Of a DNA stretch of 64,000 bases, positions 52,430 to 60,876 are shown piece after piece. The DNA comes from Verrucomicrobiales bacterium (GTDB lineage Bacteria > Verrucomicrobiota > Verrucomicrobiia > Verrucomicrobiales > V1-33): contig JAGNEJ010000007.1 of NCBI GenBank assembly GCA_018003315.1, forward strand, positions 43,201 to 107,200, in the 5' to 3' direction. The notes beneath the pieces were generated by a model. It was not told the origin of the DNA and searched no databases. It worked only from the letters and a program-made list of their open reading frames with translations. Positions within the stretch are counted from its first letter, which is position 1; every line of letters starts with the position of its first letter. A program made the position numbers and the translations under genes.

Positions 52430-54316
52430 CTATGGTTTCCGGTCTCCCAGCATTTTCCGCAGATTGTAGGCGGTATAGCGAGTGTGGCTGGCGACGTTTT
52501 GGGAATCGGCATTGGCAACCCAGAAATCCAGGGTGTCCGGGCAGAACAGCACGGAATGAATGTTCGATGACATGCACACCGGCTTGGTCATCAGGTCGCG
52601 CGCGGAGTCGGCGGTAAATTTTCCAAAGCCGGTCTTGGCCCTGCGGACCAGTTCCACATAGCGGTCGCCGGCGGAAAGGAGCACGCAGTCCTCCAGCGCA
52701 TCCGGCAGTTGCGGATGCTTTTCTCCATCCCAGATCATTTCAAAGACATCGGGCGTTGTCTTCAGCCCCACTGCCTTGTGCGCCTTCGCGTCGGAAATCA
52801 CATAATAATACTCGCAAGTCCGCGGGCCTTTGCGCATGATTTCCAGCGCCTCGTCGATCGTCCCGGCCTTTTCCATGACTTCGCGCATCAACTGCGCCAT
52901 CGGTTTTCCGTCCCAGTTGCCCTCGCCGCGGCCGCCCATTTCACCGATGGCCACCTGTTTTTCATTCATGCCGGTGACGCTGCCGACAAAGCCGGCGTAG
53001 CTGATATTTGCCCAGGCATTCCCCACCTCGGGCTGCACGACCATGACCACCGCATTCTCCTCCAGACCCACCCCTTTGAGATAGTCGAGGATGCGCCCGT
53101 GGTAGATTTTTCCATCGGCGGTTGCCTTGCCCATCAGGGCGAAACCCGAGCAATGGAACAACTCGGGAAAGTAGTTTGCCAGCCGGAGTTCCTCCTTGTC
53201 GAGCCCTGCTGCCGCGGCGATGGCGTCCATCTCCCTGGTGTAGCGGGCATCGACGAAGGGGGCTTGCCGCCGCTGCGCCTCCTCGATTTCTGAAAAGAAC
53301 CACCGGCCCTTTTCAAAACTGCTGGCGACCCCCACGCCGTAGAGGATTTTGTCCACCACGCTGCGGATTTCCTTTTTCAGCAAGGTGCCGTGCTGCCGGC
53401 CCATTTCTTCCGGCGTGCCCTTCAGAAACAGCACCCTGGTGCCGTCCCAGTTTTCAAGACGGCCCTCGCCGCAGGTCGCGACCACCTTGCGCTCTCCCTT
53501 GGCTGGAGGAAGGGTGGGGATCCGGGAAGTCAGACTGCCCAGCAGCGTGCTCACAAATTTGTCCAGATGGGCGGCGGCGACTTTTTCCACTTTGTCGCCG
53601 GCGTTGGGGCGCAGGGTCCAGGTTTCCTCGCCCACGGCATCGCCGCTGGAAAAGCTCACGATGTCAAACACCAGCTTTTCATCTCCATCCTGATAGGAAA
53701 GCTGGTCCGGCGAGCGGTCCGACCCTCCCAGGCGCACCTGGATCTGACCGCCCGGCATCTTGAATGCCTGTGCCGCCTCCTTCGTCAGCTGCAGTTTCAC
53801 GCAGTCATTGCCCGCCGCATCCGTCGCCAGGTTCATGATGGTGACCGCAGGCAGCAGGGCCAGCTGATCCCGCGGAACGGAAACCGGCAGGGCACCGGAT
53901 TTGACCTTTGCAACGCTGTCCGGGCGGGTCGAAAATCTCGGCACATCGGAGGAACCATCCAAGGCAAATTTCTTCTCCGGAACGTGGACCCAAAGGTGTT
54001 CCCCATCCCGTCCGAGGATGAAGTGGTGCCCTTCCACGGTGGCCTCCAGCCGGAGGCGGCTGGGGTGTTGATAGGAAATCCGCAGCGTCTGGCCGTCCAG
54101 CAGCTTCAGCCCGCCTGAAGCCTGCGAACACTTCAGTTCCACGGAAATCGGCAGCCCCTCGGGACCCGAGGGAGCCACCACCTGCAGCACCTGTCCCAGC
54201 GCTCCGCTAACCAATTCCTGTGCGGCGGGATCGGATTTGGGAGTCTCGGCGCGCACAACCAGCGCCCACGGAAGCAGGAGGGAAAGGGACCAGCGGAGGG
54301 AAAATTCAATTTTCAT
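52430..54316 (-). CDS. Exported DUF2092-like plus C45 acyltransferase/peptidase fusion
   Basis: The ATG at 54316 gives a 628-residue protein with a signal peptide (SLRWSLSLLLPWALVVRAE). Residues about 60-270 resemble DUF2092 (LRISYQHPSRLRLEATVEGH, LGRDGEHLWVHVPEKKFAL), a lipoprotein-carrier-like fold that binds lipids. Residues about 310-628 form a C45-type Ntn hydrolase: the block FHCSGFALMGKATADGKIYH with Cys389 as the likely nucleophile, followed by GRILDY, and later NEKQVAIGEMGGRGEGNW. C45 enzymes include isopenicillin N acyltransferase and relatives. Fusion to a lipid-binding domain suggests removal or transfer of acyl chains outside the cell. Autocleavage before the Cys is expected from the family. 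Confidence 0.75.
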   Translation of the reverse strand: MKIEFSLRWSLSLLLPWALVVRAETPKSDPAAQELVSGALGQVLQVVAPSGPEGLPISVELKCSQASGGLKLLDGQTLRISYQHPSRLRLEATVEGHHFILGRDGEHLWVHVPEKKFALDGSSDVPRFSTRPDSVAKVKSGALPVSVPRDQLALLPAVTIMNLATDAAGNDCVKLQLTKEAAQAFKMPGGQIQVRLGGSDRSPDQLSYQDGDEKLVFDIVSFSSGDAVGEETWTLRPNAGDKVEKVAAAHLDKFVSTLLGSLTSRIPTLPPAKGERKVVATCGEGRLENWDGTRVLFLKGTPEEMGRQHGTLLKKEIRSVVDKILYGVGVASSFEKGRWFFSEIEEAQRRQAPFVDARYTREMDAIAAAAGLDKEELRLANYFPELFHCSGFALMGKATADGKIYHGRILDYLKGVGLEENAVVMVVQPEVGNAWANISYAGFVGSVTGMNEKQVAIGEMGGRGEGNWDGKPMAQLMREVMEKAGTIDEALEIMRKGPRTCEYYYVISDAKAHKAVGLKTTPDVFEMIWDGEKHPQLPDALEDCVLLSAGDRYVELVRRAKTGFGKFTADSARDLMTKPVCMSSNIHSVLFCPDTLDFWVANADSQNVASHTRYTAYNLRKMLGDRKP

Positions 54317-54552
54317 AAGCGCCGCTTTTACCCGCCTGCCGCCCGCCAAGCCAAGCACAAAATGACAGCTTTATCCGGGAAAACCACGGATTCCGGCGGC
54401 ACTGGAAATTCTGTTCGGCCACCCCGCCCGCTGACGAAAACCGGAATCGGGTCGAGACCTGGGTCGCGGCTCACGGCACTGCGCAACAGGTGGTTTTATT
54501 GGTTCCATTCCCGTTTGATCGGGCCGAAACCATCGTCGAATCTTGCCCCCTC

Positions 54553-57486
54553 ATGCTCGGAAAGCTGGAAATCACCTCGCCCCACCCGCTCGTCTATTCG
54601 CTGCCCATGGAGTCGATCTCCCTGGGCGGAGGAGCCGGTGACCAAATTCAAATTCCCGGCCTGCCGCCGGATTTGGTGCGGTTTTCCTGGGACGGCAGTC
54701 TGGCGACGTGGCGGCTGGCCCTGGCCAGCGGGGCCGCGCAGGAGGGGATCGTCAACGGTGTGCTGTTTGGAGCCAACCGTCGTCCTCCGTTGCTGGACGG
54801 CTATCATCTGCGGGTGGGAAATTTCAGCGCGGTGTTCCACCGGGAACTGGCGATGCCGCGGGTGCGCAACGCGGAGACGGCGGAGATCGTCCTGGGCCGA
54901 ACGCCGCTGGTATTCGGACGCGGTGCATCCGGAGCCGAGGAGGGTGAGGAAAAAGTGGAACTCGACGCGCAGGACAACCGCGTGTCCAAGCGGCATGCCG
55001 TTCTGGCGCCGGTGGGGGGCGAGTATTTCCTGACCGACGAAGGGCGCTTCCTGCCGACCGTGCTCAACGAAAATGCCTTTGAACGACAACGGCTGGTTTA
55101 TGGCGACCGCTTCCGGGTCGGTGACTATCTTTTTGAATACACCGGATCCACGGTGCGGCGGGTGGACCAAATCCGCACCGGAGAGGTGCTGGCCCGCGAC
55201 ATCCGGTTTGTCGTTCAGGCGAGGCCCAAACCGTTCCGCAACGGCCTGGTGCAGGCGCTGGCCGGGGTGAGCGGAATCAACTGGCTGCGCTCCAAACTCG
55301 CACCGGAAAAGCGCACCATCCTGCAGGGCATCACCGTGGCGATCAAACCTGGCGAGTTTGTCGGGGTGCTGGGCGGTTCCGGCCAGGGAAAATCCACGCT
55401 GCTCAACGCCCTCTGCGGCATCAATCCGGCAACCAGCGGAGCGGTGCTCATCAACGGACTGCCGCTCACGGACCGCAGGCGCATGAGGCAGTTGGGCATC
55501 GGCTATGTGCCGCAGGATGACATCGTGCACCGGGAACTTTCCGTGGAGCAGGCCATTTCCTACAGCGCCAGGCTCCGGCTCAAGCTGGCCCGGGCGGAAA
55601 CCGCCGCACTGGTGGACGGCGTGATCCGGCGCATGGGACTGGAGGAACACCGGGCCAAGCGGGTCTCCCAGCTCAGCGGCGGCCAGCGCAAGCGGGTCAG
55701 CATCGCCATCGAGCTGCTGGCCAAGCCGACCATCCTGTTCCTCGACGAACCTTCCTCCGGGCTGGATCCCGCGACCGAGGAGGAACTGATGAACCTGCTG
55801 CAAAAGCTCGCCAAGACCGGCCTGACCGTCGTCTGCACCACCCATGTGCTGCAGTTGGCGCACCTGTTCGACCGGCTGCTCATCATCCACGGCGGACGCT
55901 GTCTGTTTTCCGGCACTGCGGACGAGGCGCGGCGGCTTTTTCTGGAACGCGAGCAGACGCGCGAAATCACTGCCACGCAAACCTCCATCCGCGGCGCCAC
56001 CTCGCTGGCACCGCTCCAGCGCATCTACAGCATCCTGGCATCCGACCGAAAATCGGCAGAGCAATGGGAGGCGGAATTTTTGCAGTCCGAGGTTTCCCAC
56101 GGCCACCGTGAGGCATTGAAGCAGGTCGAACTCAACGCCACCCGACCGGCGGCTCTGCCGGAAATGGGGCGGCGCAGCGGGGTTGGCTATGTGAGGACGC
56201 TCTGGCTGCTGATGGCGCGGCAGGCGAGGATTCTCCTGGCTGATCCGCTCAATGTCCTGTTCCTCGTGGCCCAGGCGCTGATGATCGGATTTCTGGTTGG
56301 GTGGGTCACCGAGGATGTGTCGCTGCGGCTTTTTCTGGGGATGATCGCCACCATGTGGTTTGGCTGCAGCAACGGGGCGCAGCAGATCGTGTCCGAGCTT
56401 CCCATTTTCCGCCGCGAGCGGGTCTGCGGCCAGGGAATCAACGTCTATCTGCACAGCAAGCTGCTGTTTCTGTCCATCATCACCATGGTACAGAGCATGG
56501 CCCTGCTGGCCACCATCCAGGGCACGGCGCTGTTTGCCCATCCGCCGCTGACGCCGCGGCATGAACTCTGGGACCAGACCCTGGAAAAACGGTTTCCAGT
56601 GCCGCTGGAACTGTCAGCGGATGAGGAAATGGCCGCCATGGGTGCGGTCGGGGCCGACGGACGCACCGACACGCCCCCGGTGGTCCCGCCAGTCAAAACC
56701 GAGGCAGCCAAGCGCCCCTCGGATTTTCTGCTGGGCGCCCTGGTGAACACCGCGCATTTTTTCGATCTTCAGAAAAACCTGCTCGACTCTGCCGCCGGGG
56801 AGGTGGACGGAGTGAAGCGCAGTGCCATTGCGCTGCCGCAGGTGCTCCTCAACAGCCTTGGCCTGAAACTGCTCTCCCTGCTGCTGGCGGCGTTTACGGG
56901 AGTCGTGCTCGGCCTGACCATTTCCGCGGTGGTACAGTCCGCCACTCAGGCGGCCATGTGGGTGCCGCTCATTCTCATTCCCCAAATCCTTTTTGGCGGT
57001 TATGTGGTGCATATTCCGGAAATGAGCCGTCCGGTCCGCATCTTCAGCGGAATCCTGCCGAGCTGTGCGGCGCAGCAGATCATGGACGTGGGAACGCTCT
57101 ACGGGCAGGACACGCCCCGCATGTCCAACAGCACCAAAATCGCGGTGTTCATTGACACCACCGAGGAGAAGGAAAAGCTCAGGTGGAAGGAATCCCTCAC
57201 CGGCCGGGAACTCAACACTTCATGGGACCGCAAATCCCTGTTCAACAGCGCCTGGCAGAATCTGGTGATCGACCATGACCGCGCCGGCCAGTGGAAACCG
57301 GCACGGGAAACCAGCGGACGGGAGCCGAATTCAGTGCCGATGCGCTGGGATGTGAACTACGCCCAAAACCGGCGCTATCTGAACCTCGCTCCCTTCCATT
57401 ACAATGCCCAGGTGCTGGCCGTCTGGGCGGCGGCTTGCTATGCGGTCATTGTGATCTTTCTGGCGGCGCGCCAGACAGGGAAATGA
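54553..57486 (+). CDS. FHA domain ABC-2 type transporter (ABCG-like fusion)
   Basis: This 977-residue protein joins a regulator and transporter in one chain. Residues about 115-195 form an FHA phosphopeptide-binding domain (PLVFGRGASG, RVSKRHAVLAPVGGEYFLTD). The nucleotide-binding domain has Walker A GGSGQGKST at 274-282, the signature LSGGQ at 374-378 and Walker B TILFLDEPSSGLDP. An ABC-2 membrane domain follows: about six hydrophobic segments, with a long extracellular loop between the first and later ones that contains a Pro/Asp-rich insert. This order (NBD before membrane part) is the ABCG arrangement. The FHA domain suggests control by Ser/Thr kinases. The substrate is unknown. Its end overlaps the Lgt-like gene by 41 bp. 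Confidence 0.88.
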   Translation: MLGKLEITSPHPLVYSLPMESISLGGGAGDQIQIPGLPPDLVRFSWDGSLATWRLALASGAAQEGIVNGVLFGANRRPPLLDGYHLRVGNFSAVFHRELAMPRVRNAETAEIVLGRTPLVFGRGASGAEEGEEKVELDAQDNRVSKRHAVLAPVGGEYFLTDEGRFLPTVLNENAFERQRLVYGDRFRVGDYLFEYTGSTVRRVDQIRTGEVLARDIRFVVQARPKPFRNGLVQALAGVSGINWLRSKLAPEKRTILQGITVAIKPGEFVGVLGGSGQGKSTLLNALCGINPATSGAVLINGLPLTDRRRMRQLGIGYVPQDDIVHRELSVEQAISYSARLRLKLARAETAALVDGVIRRMGLEEHRAKRVSQLSGGQRKRVSIAIELLAKPTILFLDEPSSGLDPATEEELMNLLQKLAKTGLTVVCTTHVLQLAHLFDRLLIIHGGRCLFSGTADEARRLFLEREQTREITATQTSIRGATSLAPLQRIYSILASDRKSAEQWEAEFLQSEVSHGHREALKQVELNATRPAALPEMGRRSGVGYVRTLWLLMARQARILLADPLNVLFLVAQALMIGFLVGWVTEDVSLRLFLGMIATMWFGCSNGAQQIVSELPIFRRERVCGQGINVYLHSKLLFLSIITMVQSMALLATIQGTALFAHPPLTPRHELWDQTLEKRFPVPLELSADEEMAAMGAVGADGRTDTPPVVPPVKTEAAKRPSDFLLGALVNTAHFFDLQKNLLDSAAGEVDGVKRSAIALPQVLLNSLGLKLLSLLLAAFTGVVLGLTISAVVQSATQAAMWVPLILIPQILFGGYVVHIPEMSRPVRIFSGILPSCAAQQIMDVGTLYGQDTPRMSNSTKIAVFIDTTEEKEKLRWKESLTGRELNTSWDRKSLFNSAWQNLVIDHDRAGQWKPARETSGREPNSVPMRWDVNYAQNRRYLNLAPFHYNAQVLAVWAAACYAVIVIFLAARQTGK

Positions 57487-58168
57487 CCCGGCGCATTTCC
57501 CGGGTGCGCCGGACCAGCCCGCGCCAGCCCGCCGCCGCCATGACCAGGCACAGAATTTGATAGCCGCTGAGCCATCCCCACCATTTCGGCGTTTCGCGGA
57601 GCCATTCGTGGACAAAGCGAAAGCCGCCATAGGCGATGAGGAACACGAAGAACAGCCGGTGCTGCAGCAGGCGCCGGCGGTGCAGCAGGTGAAAAACGAG
57701 CAGCATCCCCAGCAGGGATCCCGCCTCCGCCTGCGGGGCCGGCCAGCGCCAGTGGCCGCCGCCATGTTCCAGGATGATTCCCCCACAGCAGCCATGCAGG
57801 CAGCAGCCGATCCTCCCGAGGATCAACCCCAGCGGGCAGGCCAGGGCAAACGCATCTCCGGTAGGCCGGCGGATGCCGCAGAGGTGTTTCACCCATTCCA
57901 CTCCGGCATAGCCTCCCAGCAGGCCGCCAATGATCGATTTTCCCGTGGCGAACCGCACCCAGCGGTCGGGCTGTTGCCAGTCCAGGAATCCTTCGGCGAA
58001 AAGATAGGCAATTTTTGCTCCGATGAAGGCCCCGCACAATCCTCCGAGGAAGACCACCCCCAATTCAGGCTGCCGCCGCTGGCTGCGCCAGAATGCCAGG
58101 GCGCTGACGGCGAGACCGACGGCCAGCAACAGGGCATAGGACCCGGCGGGCGGCAGGAGGTAATGCAT
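57446..58168 (-). CDS. Prolipoprotein diacylglyceryl transferase-like membrane protein
   Basis: This 240-residue protein has about seven hydrophobic segments. It resembles Lgt, which moves a diacylglyceryl group from phosphatidylglycerol to prolipoproteins. The signature region reads GLILGRIGCCLHGCCGG, the Cys-rich variant of Lgt's GRxGNFxNxE, and GKSIIGGLLGGYAGVE stands where Lgt has its HGG motif without the histidine. These changes suggest a relative with a different acceptor or mechanism. It starts 8 bp after the radical SAM gene, so the pair is probably one unit. Its 3' end overlaps the ABC gene by 41 bp. Confidence 0.78.
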   Translation of the reverse strand: MHYLLPPAGSYALLLAVGLAVSALAFWRSQRRQPELGVVFLGGLCGAFIGAKIAYLFAEGFLDWQQPDRWVRFATGKSIIGGLLGGYAGVEWVKHLCGIRRPTGDAFALACPLGLILGRIGCCLHGCCGGIILEHGGGHWRWPAPQAEAGSLLGMLLVFHLLHRRRLLQHRLFFVFLIAYGGFRFVHEWLRETPKWWGWLSGYQILCLVMAAAGWRGLVRRTREMRRVISLSGAPPERSQ

Positions 58169-58176
58169 GACGCTGG

Positions 58177-59547
58177 TCAGGGGGCGGGCCGGCAGTCCGG
58201 AAAGCCGGAATAATAGCGGCAGAATGAATCCAGCTTTCCATCCGGACGAATGACGTGGGTGCAGCAGCGGTCGGTCCGGTCGTCATCCCAGCTCCACGCA
58301 TCCATGAACGGCTTGACAATGATGCGAAAGGCCACGGAGCGCCGCAACTCCATGCTTTTTAACAACTGCCCGAGCGGTTCCGCTTCGCAGCCGCACTGCG
58401 CGAGATCCTCCAGCGAGTAGTTCACCTTGTCGTGCAGAAAACCCTGCAGCCGGGTGAAGTCCAGGAAACGGCTGATCGGCAGTGCTCCGCCCTCCTGCCG
58501 CATGAGGTAGCCGATGATCGCGCAGTTGGGGTCGCCGCAGGGAAGGGGCGTGAAATCTTCCGCGCGGAGCAGGCCGCAGGATTCCGCAATCAGGCTCAAC
58601 AGCACATCCGCGGCATTGAGGCGTCCGTGATCCCGCCCGCGGCCGGAGGAAAACGCCGGCTGAAAGGTGATTCCGTGGATGTTGGGATTTCCGAGCCCAA
58701 ACGCCGCCGCCTCCCAGACATGGGCAAGGTTGTCCGGCGTCACGGTCATGGCCAGGGTGACGGGAATGTCCGCGGCGGAAAGGTTGTCGATGGCCTGCTG
58801 GCGGAGCGTGCGCAGATCGCCGCCGCGCAAATCCATCTGACCCGCGGCCTGCGGACCGTCGAACTGCAGATAAATCTGGAGTCCGCCGTGGCGGAAAATT
58901 TCGCCCAGCTCAGCGCAGAGCCGCGGCTCTTTTGCCAGCAGGACCCCGTTGGTGTTGAGCAGCAGAAAGTCGATCCGGGAATGGTCCCTGGTCCAGCGGC
59001 AGAGTTCCGTCAGTTGCGGATGCAGGGTGGGCTCTCCTCCGGACAACTGCAGGATTTCAATGCGGCCCTTGCGCTGGATCACGGAATCAATCCGGCGCTG
59101 CACATCCGCGAGCGGCACCGCATCCACTCTGGATCCCGAGTCGACGGGGGAATTCGCATAGCAGGTAGGGCAGGTGAGGTTGCAGGAATGGACAATTTCG
59201 ATGAGCGCCAGGCAGGTGGAGAGCGTTTCAAACGGCGAACCGGCATGGCCGCGGCTGTTGCGGCCCAGGGTTCCGGCACCCTGACCATTTGCGTTGCAGC
59301 ACCCGCCGCCGCCACAGCCGGAGCCGACAGCGTCACGGTTTTCCCCGCTGCCCAGCGCCACCCAGTAAAAGCGGGCGTCACTGGCCACACACGCTTCCGC
59401 CACGCCGTGGCCGGGGCATTCCCTAACCAGAAAGATGCGGTTTCCGCGCCGCTCCACCACTGCCGGACACTTCTCCAGACACACTGGACAGCGGCTGGAG
59501 GTGTGTTTCAGAATTTCGGACGCCGAAGTTGTCAGGGATGGCCGCAT
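58177..59547 (-). CDS. Radical SAM protein of the Tes/MJ0619-like type
   Basis: This 456-residue protein has a [4Fe-4S] radical SAM motif C122-x3-C126-x2-C129 (HSCNLTCPTCYAN) and LQLSGGEPTLHP, the usual GGE. The N-terminal 60 residues hold a Cys-rich module, SSRCPVCLEKCPAVVERRGN and later RECPGHG, and a Cys/Gly-rich linker (GCGGGGCCNA). The C-terminal half has TPLPCGDPNCAIIGYLM and a cluster of Cys residues (QCGCEAE, RCCTHV, FCRYY). This layout matches the MJ0619 family, which includes the archaeal tetraether lipid synthase Tes and bacterial membrane-spanning lipid enzymes. Its reaction here is unproven. It is flanked by a small membrane protein gene (13 bp upstream) and an Lgt-like gene (8 bp downstream). 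Confidence 0.82.
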   Translation of the reverse strand: MRPSLTTSASEILKHTSSRCPVCLEKCPAVVERRGNRIFLVRECPGHGVAEACVASDARFYWVALGSGENRDAVGSGCGGGGCCNANGQGAGTLGRNSRGHAGSPFETLSTCLALIEIVHSCNLTCPTCYANSPVDSGSRVDAVPLADVQRRIDSVIQRKGRIEILQLSGGEPTLHPQLTELCRWTRDHSRIDFLLLNTNGVLLAKEPRLCAELGEIFRHGGLQIYLQFDGPQAAGQMDLRGGDLRTLRQQAIDNLSAADIPVTLAMTVTPDNLAHVWEAAAFGLGNPNIHGITFQPAFSSGRGRDHGRLNAADVLLSLIAESCGLLRAEDFTPLPCGDPNCAIIGYLMRQEGGALPISRFLDFTRLQGFLHDKVNYSLEDLAQCGCEAEPLGQLLKSMELRRSVAFRIIVKPFMDAWSWDDDRTDRCCTHVIRPDGKLDSFCRYYSGFPDCRPAP

Positions 59548-59560
59548 GACGGGACGGGGT

Positions 59561-59902
59561 TCAAAAATTGGCGACGATCAGACAGCCGGCAAAGATGGAG
59601 GCCAGCACCAGGCCGCAGCTTCCCATGGCAAAGAGAATTCCCAGCCCGATAAAGCGTCCGGCGTTTTGTGAGGGCGGCGCCAGGCCCGCTGCCAGGACAA
59701 AGGAGGCGACGATCCCGCAGAATGCGGAAAGCGCTCCCATCGCCAGTGCGCGATCAAAGTCCTGCATGAACAGCGCCACCAGGGGCAGCCCCACGCTGAA
59801 AACCACCCACAGACACCAGCGCCATCCCATTTTGCGGCGGGCAGGAGGAGGACCATCGGGCGATGGAGTATAAAGTGGCGGCGGCAGCGGCGGCGGATTC
59901 AT
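59561..59902 (-). CDS. Small Pro-rich membrane protein
   Basis: This 113-residue protein starts with a proline-rich cytoplasmic segment (MNPPPLPPPLYTPSPDGPPP). Three hydrophobic helices follow: CLWVVFSVGLPLVALFM, ALSAFCGIVASFVLAAGL and ILFAMGSCGLVLASIFAGC. I do not recognise the family. The gene lies 13 bp upstream of the radical SAM gene on the same strand, so it may be a membrane partner of that enzyme. Confidence 0.6.
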   Translation of the reverse strand: MNPPPLPPPLYTPSPDGPPPARRKMGWRWCLWVVFSVGLPLVALFMQDFDRALAMGALSAFCGIVASFVLAAGLAPPSQNAGRFIGLGILFAMGSCGLVLASIFAGCLIVANF

Positions 59903-59960
59903 CGGCGCGGCATCCTACCCGCCTCCTGACTGTTGCCACAGGGAAATTTTTGACGGCTCA

Positions 59961-60803
59961 TCATGCCGGGTGCGCCGGTTTCGTTTCGGCCGCCGCCCGC
60001 AATGCCCTGACCAGAGACCGGCGGGCAGCCGCCAGCCCCTTGTAGTGCGCCACGGATTCCGGCATGGAGTTGAGCCATTCAGCCAGCCGTGCCGCCGCGA
60101 ATGGAGGGAGCTGCGTTAGGCGGTGCGCCTGGATGCGGATGGCAAAAAGAATTCCCCGGGTTTCGGGAAGCCGCAGGAAGGTCTGCTCCTCCAGGCGCAG
60201 CCAGGTGTCTGCCAGGGAAGCCGCTTCCGACACCGGCCCGGGAGATGTTGCGGGATGCAGGTTCAGTGCGGGGCTTGCGGTGAGGCTCCAGTTCCAGCGC
60301 TGCCAGACCGGACCAGGCTTCAGGGCCGACAGGAATGCGTCAATCCGCGCTGCCAGGTTTTCGTTGAGGGTGGGAACCGGTTCGTGAATGGCCTCCAGGC
60401 CAAGACCCAGCTTTTCCCGCAAGTCCCACTTGGTGGGAAAACACAGGCAGCCGCCCGCCAGCCGGTGCTTCCCGCCCGCTTCCGGAAGCAGCAGCAGAAA
60501 GTCCGGCTCCAGCCGCTCCCCCAGCCACCGGCAAAGCGCCGCGCCGGTTAGGGTCGGGGGCTTTTCCGGAACCCAGCGCGCGGTGAAGCCCACCAGTTCG
60601 TGGAGCACCGGCGCGCCTTCTGCAAGCATGGCGGCATGAAGCAGCGGGTGTTCCGACAGCAGCTCGCTGCGCTGCGCCAGCAGCGCGGCATCGGTGGGCG
60701 CAAAAAAGTCCGCCGTTCCCTTTCGCAGCCCCATTTCAAAACGGAAGATTCCTTCTGCAGGCAGGGCGGCGGTAAAGGCTGATGGCTGTCGGGGAGGCTC
60801 CAT
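59961..60803 (-). CDS. DUF3445 protein (haem-dependent oxidative demethylase-like)
   Basis: The ATG at 60803 gives 280 residues. The pattern FRFEMGLRKG, AGGCLCFPTKWDLREKLGLG, EAIHEPVPTLNENLAARIDA and TFLRLPETRGILFAIRIQAH matches DUF3445, whose best-known members are the alpha subunits of haem-dependent oxidative N-demethylases acting on methylated amines. The required partner subunits are not evident here. The frame is open further upstream into the FadJ gene, but those residues are a shadow. It lies 73 bp after fadJ and 58 bp before the small membrane protein gene, all on the minus strand. Confidence 0.8.
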   Translation of the reverse strand: MEPPRQPSAFTAALPAEGIFRFEMGLRKGTADFFAPTDAALLAQRSELLSEHPLLHAAMLAEGAPVLHELVGFTARWVPEKPPTLTGAALCRWLGERLEPDFLLLLPEAGGKHRLAGGCLCFPTKWDLREKLGLGLEAIHEPVPTLNENLAARIDAFLSALKPGPVWQRWNWSLTASPALNLHPATSPGPVSEAASLADTWLRLEEQTFLRLPETRGILFAIRIQAHRLTQLPPFAAARLAEWLNSMPESVAHYKGLAAARRSLVRALRAAAETKPAHPA

Positions 60804-60876
60804 TCCAGACACCCATGAAACAGGGCATGGGCGGCGGCAAGCGGCTTCACTCCTTTCCCCTTGCCCACTTGCGAAA

